From: Riptortus pedestris | Taxonomy: Eukaryota; Arthropoda; Insecta; Hemiptera; Alydidae | Assembly: GCA_019009955.1 (NCBI GenBank) | Contig: CM032228.1 | Coordinates: forward strand, 179,947,501-180,011,500 | Direction of reading: 5' to 3' | DNA: 64,000 nt | Shown: piece by piece, positions 24,327 through 37,200 of the stretch | Layout of the letters: every line of letters starts with the position of its first letter | How positions within the stretch are numbered: position 1 is the stretch's first letter | Notes under the pieces: generated by a model | Databases searched by the model: none | Seen by the model: the letters and a program-made list of their open reading frames with translations, nothing else | What the model was told of the DNA's origin: nothing | Made by a program: the position numbers and the translations under genes

Positions 24327-26910
24327 ATGTCATTATTTTCTACTGCTATGAAATTTCAACAGTTTAAGGTATTTAATGCTGGCTTAAAGTCATGGAGTGG
24401 TGGAATTAAGTATGATGGTTTCAGATACTTTCCAAGGTACTTCAGTATTTGTTGTTCCATTACATTAAATTCTATTTAATTTTAACTAACTTCCTTAATG
24501 TAATTATTATTTTTCCTATTTCATTAATATCAACAAAATATTCAGATGCTGGCAACTTATAATTTACCTTGTGATTTATCATAAGTATTACTTTTCTCCT
24601 AATTATGATTGTCATCTTAACAAACCCATTTTGAATGAAAGGATGTTATGCTGATGATATCTGAAGCATTCTTTAAGCCACAGGTGAAAAGTAAACAAAA
24701 ATAGGGAATGAAAATAAACATGGGAAACAGGTCTTAATAACAGGAAATCTTCCCACTAATTTCTTTATTAAAGCACAATGCCTTTCCGCACTAACATGCC
24801 ATCATCATGTGCTGACATGTCTCTTCATTGATGTATTGCTAGATAAGTGGTGTTCCAGCTGATGCTCGATGAGCAGTCATCATAATTCGTATGTTACTGT
24901 ATGTGGGAGTCCAGATCTGGAAAACAGGTCTTATTAACATATCCAGCTACTTACGAATTATGGAAATAAACATCATTCCTATAAGCAATTTGATTTTCTA
25001 CTTGCTATTTATAGACTTTCTTAATTAATTTCAGTTCATTTAAATATTCAATAACTTAAATATCTTATAAATTAATGGATTTTTGTATTGTAGAGTCAAC
25101 AATTTTTTCCATCACAGTTTTCTTCCTCAATATCGATTGGGCCTCCTCACAAAAGTGTTATATCATGATTTCAAAGAAAATTTCTTTTAAGGAATAACAT
25201 ACACGTAAATGGGTTGTCTAATAAAAACATCCCTCCTCCTACACTTAAAATATGAGGGGTTCTAAACATTAATTAAGCATAATTTCTGTTGAATAGAGCC
25301 ATTGTTTGAATTAAGCATTAACTAGAATGTTTCTTTAAATTTATAGTTTATTCTCCTCATATGTATATTCTTTACACTAATTAATTGAGGGGTTAAAATT
25401 TTTGAAAAGGTTCCAATAACTCCTTGAAAAATAGTATGTAAATTTATTTAAAATTATTACTATTGGTCCAGTGTTCAACTATTTCAGTGTTATTATAAAC
25501 AGGCATAAAATGTGCTATAAAAATAAGAATGCTATACACTTATGAATAATGTATGAACACTAAATTCAGCAAAAATCTATATATATATAATTTGATTTAT
25601 TAACAATGTATTTCAGGCCCGGTGAAAAAGATCCACCTTATAAACCTACAAAACTTCTTATGGTTCAAAGAATTAAACCCTTCAAGGGAAATCCAGGAGA
25701 TATAAAAAGAACTTTATTTCACTTGAAGTTGGATGGAAAGGTATCTTTTTATACATCTTTGAGCATATATTTGATACTTTATTAGCATCCACTAAGGCTA
25801 ACTGGGATGGGTTACCTATAGGTTACTACCCTTTTATAACCAGGGTGGAACTAAGGATTTTATTTAATAAATCCTTCTCCAAATAAAATACTATTGCCCA
25901 AGTGAGAATTGAAGTCACGACTCTAGGTCTATTATGTGAGATTAATAACAATGCCTTAACATAACAAACAGTTCCGCTCTTCACATTTCGGGTACATCAC
26001 TCTAGAATTGCTCATTCACTTCAGCCATTAGAGGTTGAAATGAATGTATTTTCAAAGTACTATTACTAGTACATAATAATAATAAGCCCTTTTTTAGAAT
26101 AATGTTTCAGCCAGAGGGCCTCCTCTACATGAGGGAATAATGGTCTAAATTCCCACGGGATCCGTACTGGGAAGTGGAGGACAGATCATGAACTCTCAAC
26201 CTTTGTCTTTACACTTCAGTTATATTTCCAAAAAGTACGCAGAAATCTTTTATTTTTTTCCATTCCAATTAGTCGATTTTGATCAAAACACACATCTAGA
26301 TGTTATAACAACCCCAAATTAGAAATTTCCACACTCTAAGGCTAGCCGTTTTTCATTACAATACTTCCTTTACTTCATGCATAGAAGTAAAAAAGTGTTA
26401 ATTAATTTGTTCGGTAATGTGCAAAATATCTTGGTCCAGAGAAAATATTGGAATATTCTAAAATACTATAACATTTGAAAATAAAATAAATTATAGGAAA
26501 AAGTGATGTTACTCATCTTAATTGAGCTCAACCTCAGTTTGATTATTCCAGTGACGCCTTTAGTATTTACATTGAGAATTTTTTTTTTATGCCTTTGTAT
26601 TAAGCTTTTTTTTTTTTTTTAGACTGGTGAAATAGTTATTCTAAAAAACATCCCAGAGATAAACAGCTTATTATATAAGATTAAGCATCTTGTCAAAATA
26701 ACACCTATTAGAACACCTAATGGTATTCCTGAAAAAAACGACCTCAATTCAGGCTACCTGAAAGAAAATGGAGAGTTTATTGTTTCTCAAAAACTGCAAC
26801 CAGACACTGAAAGGCTAAAGTTGACTGAAGAATTCCAAACTGATCCTGCTAGGCTTGATGCAGATACATTAATCAAACAATCAAGAGATAAATGGTTAAA
26901 TCCATGGTAG
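24327..26910 (+). CDS. MRPL30: Mitochondrial large ribosomal subunit protein uL30m, complete, three exons
   Basis: Exons are 24327-24436, 25617-25740 and 26623-26910 (TAG at 26908-26910), joined through consistent GT-AG phases into 173 residues. The N-terminus is rich in Lys, Phe and Ser and poor in acidic residues, as expected for a mitochondrial targeting segment. Residues about 45-110 carry the L30 fold pattern: a first strand around KLLMVQRIK, a helix ending near HLKLDGK, then a segment resembling 'ILKNIPEIN...LYKIKHLVKITP', which matches the MRPL30 family in spacing and order. The C-terminal extension of about 60 residues is typical of the mitochondrial form. The first intron holds the common 5' position after the targeting region. 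The gene is head-to-head with ABCF1, and an AATAAA lies 38 bp after the stop. Cytosolic RPL7, the other L30-fold protein, is longer and lacks this C-terminus. Confidence 0.9.
24437..25616. other. MRPL30 intron 1, with a possible Penelope terminal-repeat scrap
   Basis: At about 24,765-24,850 the sequence (CACTAACATGCCATCATCAT, CTGACATG) resembles the 'cctgatgatggc' signature common in Penelope-like terminal repeats, in reverse. The rest is unremarkable intron. The repeat call is weak. Confidence 0.35.
25780..25970 (-). mobile_element. tRNA-derived SINE, copy 3
   Basis: The same body and head order on the minus strand (GTTAAGGCATTG, CTAGAGTCGTGAC, ATAAAATCCTTAG), in MRPL30 intron 2 just after exon 2. 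Confidence 0.75.
26222..26400 (-). repeat. R3 dispersed repeat, copy in MRPL30 intron 2
   Basis: The reverse complement shares AAGTAAAGGAAGTATTGTAA, CCTTAGA.TGT.GAAATTTC, GTT.TAAC.TCT and TTTTGATCAAAAT with 58,470-58,700. Confidence 0.65.
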
Positions 26911-26947
26911 AATAGATAGATCTATTTATTATTGTATTATAATTGTA

Positions 26948-26953
26948 AATAAA
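26948..26953 (+). terminator. MRPL30 polyadenylation signal
   Basis: AATAAA lies 38 bp after the MRPL30 stop, followed by T-rich sequence. It suits a short 3' UTR. Confidence 0.6.
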
Positions 26954-29900
26954 GTAATTTTTATATGCAGTACCATGTATTAATTTGCTCATCTCATGTG
27001 TGTATGTTTAGAAAAAGTGACAGGCAAAATAGAATGTTAGAGAATGTATGATATTTACATTGCTCTAAATGAATATGGGTTTAGGGATTCAAAGCGTAAA
27101 GGATATTAAGCAATGAATTTGTAATTTTGAGAAATTTAATACTGTAAGATATGTTGTAATTGGGATTTAATATGTATTAACATACAAGTCTTCTCAGCAT
27201 AATACATTCAATATTAACTTCACAGGAGAGTGGGTAGCTGTTATTTGTAAGACTTTTAGCTGCCCAATGATTTCTTCTTAAAATTATACTAGATTATTTA
27301 TGCAAATTTAATTGAGCTGACAAACCTTGAGCATGTTTATGAAAACTTATTTTCAGGTCTTATCACCATTATGTGATCCTTTGTTTGTATTCTGAAGTAG
27401 ATGTGAAATTCTTTCTTGCATTGAATTTAAATTTGTTGTTTTTGAAATAAACCTCCACTACTTGGAACAATGTACTTGTAGTTAAATAATTTTGCTTTTC
27501 ACTTAATTGATTCTTCTACAATCCTAAATATTTGACATGCCTTCAGAGAAACAGGATGAATGAGATGCCCAGAAGTAGTCAGCACATCATATTTTCCTTA
27601 TTTTTTTTTTTACCATTACCAAACTTGATAAATAAGTGTCTCATGTAAAGTTATAAATCAAGTTTGTTATATGTGTTGTTGTTACAGCTGAAATTAAACT
27701 GGTAGAGAGGAAATTAGAGGAAGAGATAATAAACAATTCCAAACATCTCCATTATTATGTGTCGTATTGAACAATCATATATAACTAATCTTGTTACAAA
27801 TTTAATTTTGTATACATATTGTTCTGATTATCATGAATAGTAACAGTGACTTGAATTTTCTGACTTCAGTTAACCTCTACTTTTACCCATCGCAGCACTT
27901 TAACAATAAGCGAATACATCATGAAACATATTATTCCAAGCTCAAATACCAACTATTGTTTTGAACAAATCTCAGATGAAGTACATGCAAATACATTGTG
28001 TTATGTCATCATCAGTTAAGATTTTATATTATTGGCTTGAAAATGTTTATTTAATCTATACAATATTTGATATTTAGCCATTTCATTCAACAATGAAGAT
28101 CACATTCATTAATGGCTGAAATCAAACCAGGATTGGGGGGGGGGGTTAGATGTAGGGCGATTCGAAAATTCAAAATATCTCTGTTATATTCAAATCAAAA
28201 AATGTTATAATTTAAACCAATCTTGTTAAAGCATTGATGTTCTATACTTTTTCCTATAACTCTTGTACTTTCTTTTTTTCATCTAAAATTCATTGAATTT
28301 GTACTTAGAAATAGAGAATATATGGAGAGATGGGATCGGGAGCATGTTATCTAGCCATGTAACCTTTTTTCCCATTAGATTTTATAATTAAATACTTGAA
28401 ATGCAATTTTAATTAAATATTGGATATCACAATTTAGTAAAGTGTATAATACAATATAAAAACATTTTGTTAGAAAAGTGAATAGGAAATGTTTTCAATT
28501 AAAAGGTAGTTTTTAAAACAATAGATGTATTCTTGAACTGTCATAAATGCATTGTATGTGAAGATCCAAAGACTATTAACGATATCTGACAATACTCATT
28601 CATTCATGCCTACACTCTACCGGAATAGAGGAAGCATCTCAGTTATTTTTTCTGAATTTTTCTTTTTTAGAAAGATTAAATGTAGAATAAGAATACTTTA
28701 TTCTCCCTATTATCTGCAATATTGGTTTTCAGCCAGGATATTCATTTAAGATTGTTCAAAACCAAATTTAAAGAATAATTCAATGTTAAACATGAAATTA
28801 CATAACACATCAGTTACTTTTTTTTTATTGAATAACCAAGTTATTTTGTAGTAATGTGACATTTAGTAAGAATATTACGTATCTGTGTAGCACATGAATC
28901 CACATTTTTAACTCCTTGAAGCCCCTTTAATTTTAAAATTTGAAGGTTCCTGTAATAGTTTGAAATGTGAAAATTAATTTATTGATTAAAAATCAATTGA
29001 AAAAATGTAAAAATTAAAAATTGCATAGGACATTATATAAAAATTCAAGTACTATATTTAATATGGGGGGGGGGGGTCTGGTTGTACTCAGTTAATCCAC
29101 CATTTTCATATTTTTAGAAATATTAATATATTTCATTTATTAGAAAGAAACATTTACTGGATAGGTAATATACAGTCATATATTATACATATTGATGAGT
29201 ATAGTATTTTTGAATGGATATTAGAGAGAAAAAAATTGATAAACGAAAAATAAGTGTTTTTTTTTTTCTTTCAATTCATAGGAAACATATTTAAAATAAA
29301 ATAAAAAATGGGAATAATGCAGCAAATAAGTATGAAATACAATTACAATTGTTAATAATCATTAGAAATAGAAAAGTAAATGAATGTTTTGTATCTCTAA
29401 TAGATATGGAGATCAATTTTTGAATTTCCCCCTGCTCTAAGCTCCGCTCCCATTTAGTCAATTTGCATCAAAATGGGAGGTATACAACTAGATGATACAA
29501 AAGTTTTAAATATGAAATTCCAAGGATAATTAATATTGACTTATCCAGTAGAGGTATCACACTAAAACTCTAAAAAGCACTATTCCAGCGATCAAGTGGT
29601 GAAGAAACTATAACTATATATAATCATATTTTGACCGTATCCCTTAGTAGGGGTAACATAAGCCTATGTGTGTTTGACACATGGACAGTGCATTTAAGTT
29701 TCCATCAATGTTTCATTGATTTGGCTTCCTTTATCTATAGTATGACATGGTGGAGGAGTCAAATACAAATTCACAAAGATAAAATAGAAAAAAAATTTGT
29801 TTTGACTCCATAATTTAACTTAGGCGAATAAATAATTGAATTTATTTTCCTAAACACTAAAATATCAAATATCCCAACCCTAAGAAAAGTAATTTTTAAA

Positions 29901-31122
29901 TTCTTTTTTTTTTAAATTTAATTAATTTATTATTTGTATTCCAATGACCATTTTAATTATCCCCTATGCAAGATTAATAGGACGTTCGACAAACTTTTTC
30001 AAAAGAGACTGTAAGTACATCAACAGATGATATCCCCTAAAGGAAACAGATCTCAGCAAATGATTTAGTTTTATAATGTGACAGATAAAATGTGAATCAA
30101 AGAGAAATTCTTATAGCCAAATGTTTAAAGGTGATGAGATCATGGTGTGATTGTTAGGAGCTAACAAAATGTGGTTACTTGACTTTATGATGGTGACACG
30201 GACAATGGACTTTTAGAATTGTATAATAGTCCCTCAATTTGTTTAGAGACACAAATTGAATGTAGAAAGACAAAATTAAAAAACTGTAGATTCATTCAGA
30301 GTTGACAGATTTAATTTTAAAAAGTCATTGGGAGCTGTTGGGCAAAAACATAGTTAATTGTACCTAAGTTGTATTTTTACTACCTTATAATTTTATGTCA
30401 AGGTGTACTAAAAAAATGTTTGAAAATTACTTGATTTATGTCCTTATTTCATACAATTTGTGGATTATGCATAGAATTGCCCTACCCCTAGTGTAAAACC
30501 ACCTTATTTCATTGGTAATTAGGAATTCACTTTATTTCTAATATAGCTTTATCTCATGAAGTGCAGAGGTTAACCTATATTACCTGTATAATGTGTTTGT
30601 TGCCTTTTTGTTTTTTTTGTCATATAAACAAAATAAAGGGAGTCTTGGATTACTGGAAGCTTCTTAAGTTGGGAGATTTTATTTTAGTTTTGTGAGGTAA
30701 AGGGCAAACTAGCTCGAAATACCTATTTAGACACTTTTTTCATAATTGTTTTTTTTCTCTTAACAATACCTTCTAAAAATGAAAGATTCAATTAAGACAT
30801 GATGACCATAAACAATTCAAACTTGAAGCACTGATGCCATTACCAATGAATTTAATATTGGTAAATCCCATCAGGTAATAAAATGTTTCTTTAGTTCATT
30901 AATTGTATTCTAATCATAAGTGCAATGTGTTTTTTAGTCAATTAAATTACTTACTTGGAAATAAGATGCCAAAAGAATGATTCAATATGAAAAAATGATT
31001 TGAGATAGTAATAGAAGTTATAGAAATTAATTTTATTGCAGCTCTAAACACTGCCATTTCTTTTAATTTTTTTTTGCTCCTATATAGTTAATTGAAACTT
31101 TATAGTAAAAATCTACCCTTAC
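26954..31122. other. Intergenic region between convergent MRPL30 and DMAC2L
   Basis: It contains HINE-like fragments near 27,600-27,860 and 28,080-28,300 (plus orientation), an R3 fragment at 29,440-29,545, and poly-G runs at about 28,136 and 29,066. No coding gene was found. In particular, no second copy of DMAC2L exon 4 was seen that could pair with the duplicated exon at 31,123. Confidence 0.5.
29440..29545 (-). repeat. R3 dispersed repeat, fragment
   Basis: The reverse complement shares ATCCTTGGAATTTCATATTT, ATCTAG and TTTTGATGCAAATTGACTAA with the other R3 copies. Confidence 0.55.
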
Positions 31123-31285
31123 TTCAAAGCTGTAGTAAAAAGCAATCCTGTATCTGTTACTTCGTAACAGTGATAGACTTCTAGATGAATCAAGGAATTA
31201 GCTACAATTTGAAGTTTCTGTAAACATGTGTCATCAAAATAGAAGCATTTCTCAAACTTCATCATTGTAATATTACGACAGCCAT
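31123..31285 (-). CDS. Second, diverged copy of DMAC2L exon 3, downstream of the terminal exon
   Basis: This segment is exactly 163 nt, the same length as DMAC2L exon 3 at 34453-34615. It keeps the same split codon at its acceptor (CCCCAG then AT) and the same donor phase (AA then GTAAGG). The conceptual peptide is open throughout and about 60 percent identical to exon 3 (33 of 55 residues); most changes are conservative (D/E, S/T, I/V, Y/F). It keeps the MKF.KC.YFDD.CL.KL core. No copy of exon 4 was found between here and MRPL30. If the donor is not used, the frame stops at once (AAG TAA), so it could act as an alternative terminal exon. It could instead be the relic of a tandem gene copy. 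Its intact frame and splice sites argue against neutral decay, but use in a transcript cannot be shown from DNA. Confidence 0.6.
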
Positions 31286-32795
31286 CTGGGGAACATATAT
31301 TTAATATGAATACAAATATGCCATAAGAAAAATTTCCGTCACCCAGGTGCGGCTTAAATAAGCAGATTTCACACATTCTGGAATCACTCACTAATGATGT
31401 GATCTCACATTCCATCCTATTCCTATTTCTCTCATAATAAAAGGCCTAAGTAAAGAAGTCCTTAAATTTATGCTAGACAGATATTTAGTGATATAATAAC
31501 CTTCTATGGAAATGAGGGTTGCCTACAGCTGAAAACAAATTTTTACATTGTTAATATCAGTTAATAAATTTGCAGAACTATCATAGTAAGTAGTAAGTTT
31601 GGTTATATATTTCAAGGCTGAGCTCACTAAGCATACATAGGAATGGACCTCAATACATTCTATTCTCTATTTTTCCCTTAGTATTTAACCTGTTTAAAAC
31701 AATACAAAAAATTAGCTGGATGTGACATAAATAGTATGACAGCTAAAGTAAAAATTTTATGAATAGTCAGAAGACTCAGGATTTACTTGGAAATAAATAA
31801 ATAAATATTCTCTCTTTTTTGAAGTCAAGATAAAATGTACATAAATTAATAATAGCACATTAATTTATTAAAAAGATGGCTTTTATACAATGTTTTAAAT
31901 TGTAGCATAGATATTTAAGAATTTATCTGTTGCCCATTTCTAAACTCAATTTTGGCCATGCACCCTTGATGTTTAGTTATCACAAAACATTGGAGCTGCT
32001 AGAGCATTTATATATGTATATATTGCATTGAATTGCCAAGAATCTCTCCCTGGGTAGTTAACAGGGTTTGAGGAAAGGAGTCTCAGCGTCCCTCTCTCTT
32101 CAGTTCTTTTGCCACAAGAAATTCACAGGATGATTATGTGCATAAAAATTCAAAATTTGATTCAAGAACCAGGGTGTCTTCAAGAGCTTTTGAACATCAA
32201 GATGACAGCCGATTGAAGAATCTCTTGTCATATTGAAAAAACTAAATTATTAATTCATACTTATGTGTTATGTTTACAGTACATAACACAACTATTTAGT
32301 TTATTTAAGCCCAGTATCTAAAACACATAATAAAATAAACAAAACATGTCTCTATTTGGTTTCAACAATATAGGATGGATTGCTTTTCTTTCTCGTTACT
32401 CTTTATTCTGATGCCTACTTAACCATGATAAGATTGTTTTCTATGCAAATAGCTTTCTTATTGCATTACATTGATGAGTAGTAGCTAAACTTCAGGAACA
32501 AGACCATTTATTACAGAATATCCCAAATTGTCACAGTCAAACTCCAAACACATGTGTAACCACTCAGTTATTAATTAATTATTAATCCCCCCCTCGAGAG
32601 GAAATATTCATTAATTAGTATTAAAAAAATAAATAATATATTGGTTTTTTAATCAGAAAATGGAGGAAAAAAGAGCAAACCGGATAAAAAGATTTTTAAT
32701 ATAATTTTATATGCTTTATTACACACATTTAATATTTACTTGGACATAAGAATCACTCAGCAAAATCTAAACTACTTTCAATTTACATGGATATC
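31286..32795. other. Sequence between the duplicated exon and DMAC2L exon 4
   Basis: No further exon or matched repeat was recognised. A transcript including the duplicate would have to skip or read past exon 4 across this stretch. Confidence 0.4.
32715..32720 (-). terminator. DMAC2L polyadenylation signal
   Basis: The minus strand reads AATAAA about 75 nt past the DMAC2L stop at 32796. If it is used, transcripts end before the duplicated exon at 31,123-31,285, which would then need read-through to be included. Confidence 0.5.
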
Positions 32796-34181
32796 TTAGT
32801 CAGTAACAAGTGCAGGATTAATTTGGCATTTAGGAAGTGCTGCACTTAGTTCCTCTAGACAGTTTTGCATGTTCTTTACCCCTTCTAGTTCACAAAGCTT
32901 CAAGATCTTAAGATTCCTTCAAACAAAAAATAAATAAGAACTATTATTTTAATTTGTTTTAATTCCTAAAAAATAAAAATTGATGAATGTATAAAATGAT
33001 GAATAATCTGGTAAAAAGAATAGTTAAAGTAAATTTATTTTTTTCTTAGGACACCTTTTTGGAATCAAATACTTCAGATTGTTTAACCCTTGTGATATTA
33101 AATTTAACTCTATAATCATATAGTTAAATTTCCATTTTATACCACCTGGGCTAATAGGGTATCTAGTAATTATCCATTGTACGCAGGCTACGTTTTTAAA
33201 ATATTAAACAATTAGTTACAGATAGACTAAAATTTTTACAATTAGTTATGAGATTTTAAATAAATATTCAATTTTAGAGTATAATTATGTATTCATGATA
33301 ACAATGGGAATAAATAAAAAAATTACTTACTGAAGAATGAATAACTTAAAATACAAAATACTTGCACCCTGCATACATATACTCTGGACTTATACTATTA
33401 CAAAAAAATAAAGTCCGTCATGCAGGGGCTACTTAAACTAAACAGATTTACCAAATGAAGTTTTACAATAAAGAAATCAGAACATTGGTAACACCACCGT
33501 ATGAGTAAATACAAAAGGTAATGAGAAATCTTTCAGTTAATAAGCTCCCACAAGAAACAGCATCTGAATTGTAAACAAACCGGTCTACCAACCACTCTGA
33601 GCTGAACCGATAGATGGACATATTTTTCACCGGAAAGAAAAACAATTACTGATATATATCTGAATATTAACTTTATTGCAAACTATTTACTATACCTAGT
33701 ACTGTAATTTATAATGAATCAGAATAATTATATTTTAATAACTAAAATTTTAGTAGTCCAAGAACTAAAGAAGGGGGGGGGCAGAATCAACAGCACGTAT
33801 TTGCATACATCTCACAAAGTAAAAACTTACATGAGAGCCGAACAGTTACGGAATCAACCGAAGTAATTTTGACAATAGCCGGATCTCATATCGTTAGTTA
33901 TCCCCACACACTTAATGAAAATGCAAATATCTCTGTTAATATTCAAGATAGAGAATAAATGTATAAAACAATATTTATAGTAAATTCAATTTGAAATAAG
34001 ATTGGTTCTATACAAGCTATAGAACCAACTGTAGTAACGGGGATATTTCCAATTTTCAAAAATCCCCTCCTCCCATTGGTCTGATTTTAGCCATTAACGA
34101 ACTTGATATTTCTTTTTACATAAAACGATTAAATATCAAGTTTAGTAATGATCAATCAATTTTAACTGCTAGAGCGTTAAC

Positions 34182-34242
<61 letters not shown>

Positions 34243-37200
34243 GTGTGTGTGTGTCTATATGTATATTGTACTGTATATAAGCAGTTTCAGCAATGTTACC
34301 AGAGCAGAATGCACTCTTTCCTAATAAGTTAACAACTATACAAGACAAGCATTCTTGATTTCTTAACTGATATTGTATATTTGTAACTCAGTTTGTCTTT
34401 AAATATACAATACAAAAATCATTGAATTATTCAAAACTGAATACACACTTACTTTAAATTTGACACATATTCGAGTCCATTGTCTGTAATTTCATGGCAT
34501 CTGGTTATCTCAAGGCAAAGCAATGAATCTGCCACTATATCAAGCTTTTTCAAACAACTATCATCAAAATAGTAACATTTATCAAACTTCATTGTAGTTA
34601 TACAGTGGCAGCCATCTAGAGGATGAAAAGTTACCTTAGAGACAGAGACAATTAAAATACATTTTTTTTATTGTCCAGTGGCATTATTAAAAATTATACA
34701 GTATGAAAAAGATTTAAAAAAGATATGAAATAATAAATGCAATAAATTAAAAAATAATTAATTCACAAACAGAATATTGTTACACACACACACACACATA
34801 TTTATTTTGGGATGCTGATGGCCATGTAGATGGTAAAAGTAGAGGTACAGGTTCGATTCCTACTAAGGGAAATATTTAGTTCACCATCAGTGCATGCTAG
34901 TGTCACAGAACTTGTGGATCAGCAGGAGCCTAGTGAGTAAATACATTTGACAGCCCCTTCGGGACATAGTTATGTAGTTATTATATCACTAAAGATCTCA
35001 GATCATTCTTAAATAGTTATTGTAAACGTCAGCATTTTACTAATTTAGAAAATGAATCAAATATAAGATTATGAAGGCAACTAACGCCACAAGTCATTGC
35101 AGTCATGCAGCTCTATTTTCTCACTCGGGAATGGCTTTCTGTAAGCATCAAATGTTGCACATGGAAAATATGCTTAGTATATCCCACCGTATGGATTATA
35201 CTAATGTAATAGTTTATGCAATGTCATCCATTTGTTTTTATTGAATTTCTTATGTAATTTTACTTTCTCCTAAAAGACCTCTTATGGAGTCGACAGAACA
35301 GTGAAATCGGAGTGAAGGCACAAACATTTAACCCTTTCCTTGCCCAAAGCCACAATAGTGACTTTGTGCAAGGAAAGGGCTAAGAATGTTTTATTATAGT
35401 ATTATTAGTATATATATATAATCAGTTGTATTGTTAGCCGTTGGTTATAGAGTGATGGGAGAGGATGGTTGGGTATCGACTATAATATAGATTCTTAATT
35501 CTTTAAATAAAGAAGTTTATTGAGTGTGCTGACCGTTTTGGGCACCATTGGTTCCCTTATTCAGAGCTGACAATCAACAAAAACCAAAAGGTGACATATT
35601 TGTGAACAATTGTGAAACAAAATATTTTCTTTTATATGAACAATGGCCGAAAACAAATTTATTTTTTATAAAAAGAGTGACAAGTGACTGACAAAAAAAG
35701 GGGTGGTTGGATGTAAAGACAATAACAAGAAATTGAAAAATTAAATATGGTACATACCAATAAACATAGAGGAGAAGGGAGCATAAACAATTATCTAATT
35801 TCAAAATTTCACGTAATCACATACTCTGCTCCTTTGATGCTTCTTCTCTATTCACAAATATCCCCATCCAACAAATTTTAGATATCATTAGAAAAAACTG
35901 GCACACCATCGAACAATACACCACACTCTCTTCTGACTCCTTTTTGCAATACCTCTCTCTCTGTTGCAATAACTGGTATTTTGTTTTCCAAGAACAATTT
36001 TACAAACAAATTGATGGACTCCCTATGGGTAATTGCCCTTGCCTCTGACTTAGCTTCTATTCATTTAATCGACTTCCTAGACCATATAATTACCCTTTAT
36101 ATGGAAGACATTTCCTTTATTTCCTCATATATCGATGACCCTTTATTTATTTTAAACCCCACCAAACTCCCTTTATATTATATCCTTTAATCTTTCAACT
36201 CCTACCACCCACACCTCCAATTCACTTACGAAATTCAGACTGACAATAAGCTTCCCTATTTCGACACTTTACTCATCAGACAACCGGATTCCACACTTAT
36301 TACTGACTGGTACACAAAACCTACTTACTCAGGATGTCTTTTAAACTTTCACTTGGCACACCCATACCACCAAAAATGAAAAGTGGCAAAAAATCTTATA
36401 CACGGAGCCCTCACCATATCCCATCCTCAATTCCATTCCCAAAATATTATTAAGATATCGAAAATCCTCTTCAAAAACCAATATCCCCGATTCTTAATAA
36501 ACAGCCTCAACAAAAGCTCCAAACACAAACCCAAAAACACACAAAATGAGAAACACACTTCAACTTCCACTTTTCGTTCCATAACATACCAAAAAAACGT
36601 CACAGAACAAATAAAAAAAAATAAAATCCGTCAGGCAGGAGCTGCATAAACTAAGCAGGTTTCCCTCATGAAGTTTAACAATAAATAAATCTACATACTG
36701 CTAACACAACACCACTGTGAATATTATGCATAAATACGAACAGTAATAAGAAATCTTTCAGTGAATGTTAATAATTTGCGGATGGGAAGCATCTGAAATA
36801 TAAACAAACAGATCTGCCAACATCTCACCGGAAAATAAACAATTACTGAAATATATCAGAATATAACATATTAATTTTGTTGAAAACTATTTACTATATC
36901 TAGTAATGTTATTTATAATGAATCAGAATCATTTTTATCTCAATCAATCAAATTTAGTAGTCCAAGAACTAGACGGAGATAAAGGTCTCTTGAAAATAAT
37001 ATTTGGTATTTAAGCTTCGAATAAAGTGGTTTATGTTTGTGACATACAATAGAGCAACAATAGTACAAACAGCCATGCTTGAACACTCATCAAACAATCA
37101 AGTTTTAAAAGGACTAGAACATTTAAAACATCAAAAACTAACATCAGTATGCATTAACACAAACAGTAAAACAATGATTCAAAAGCTCATTAACACAAAC

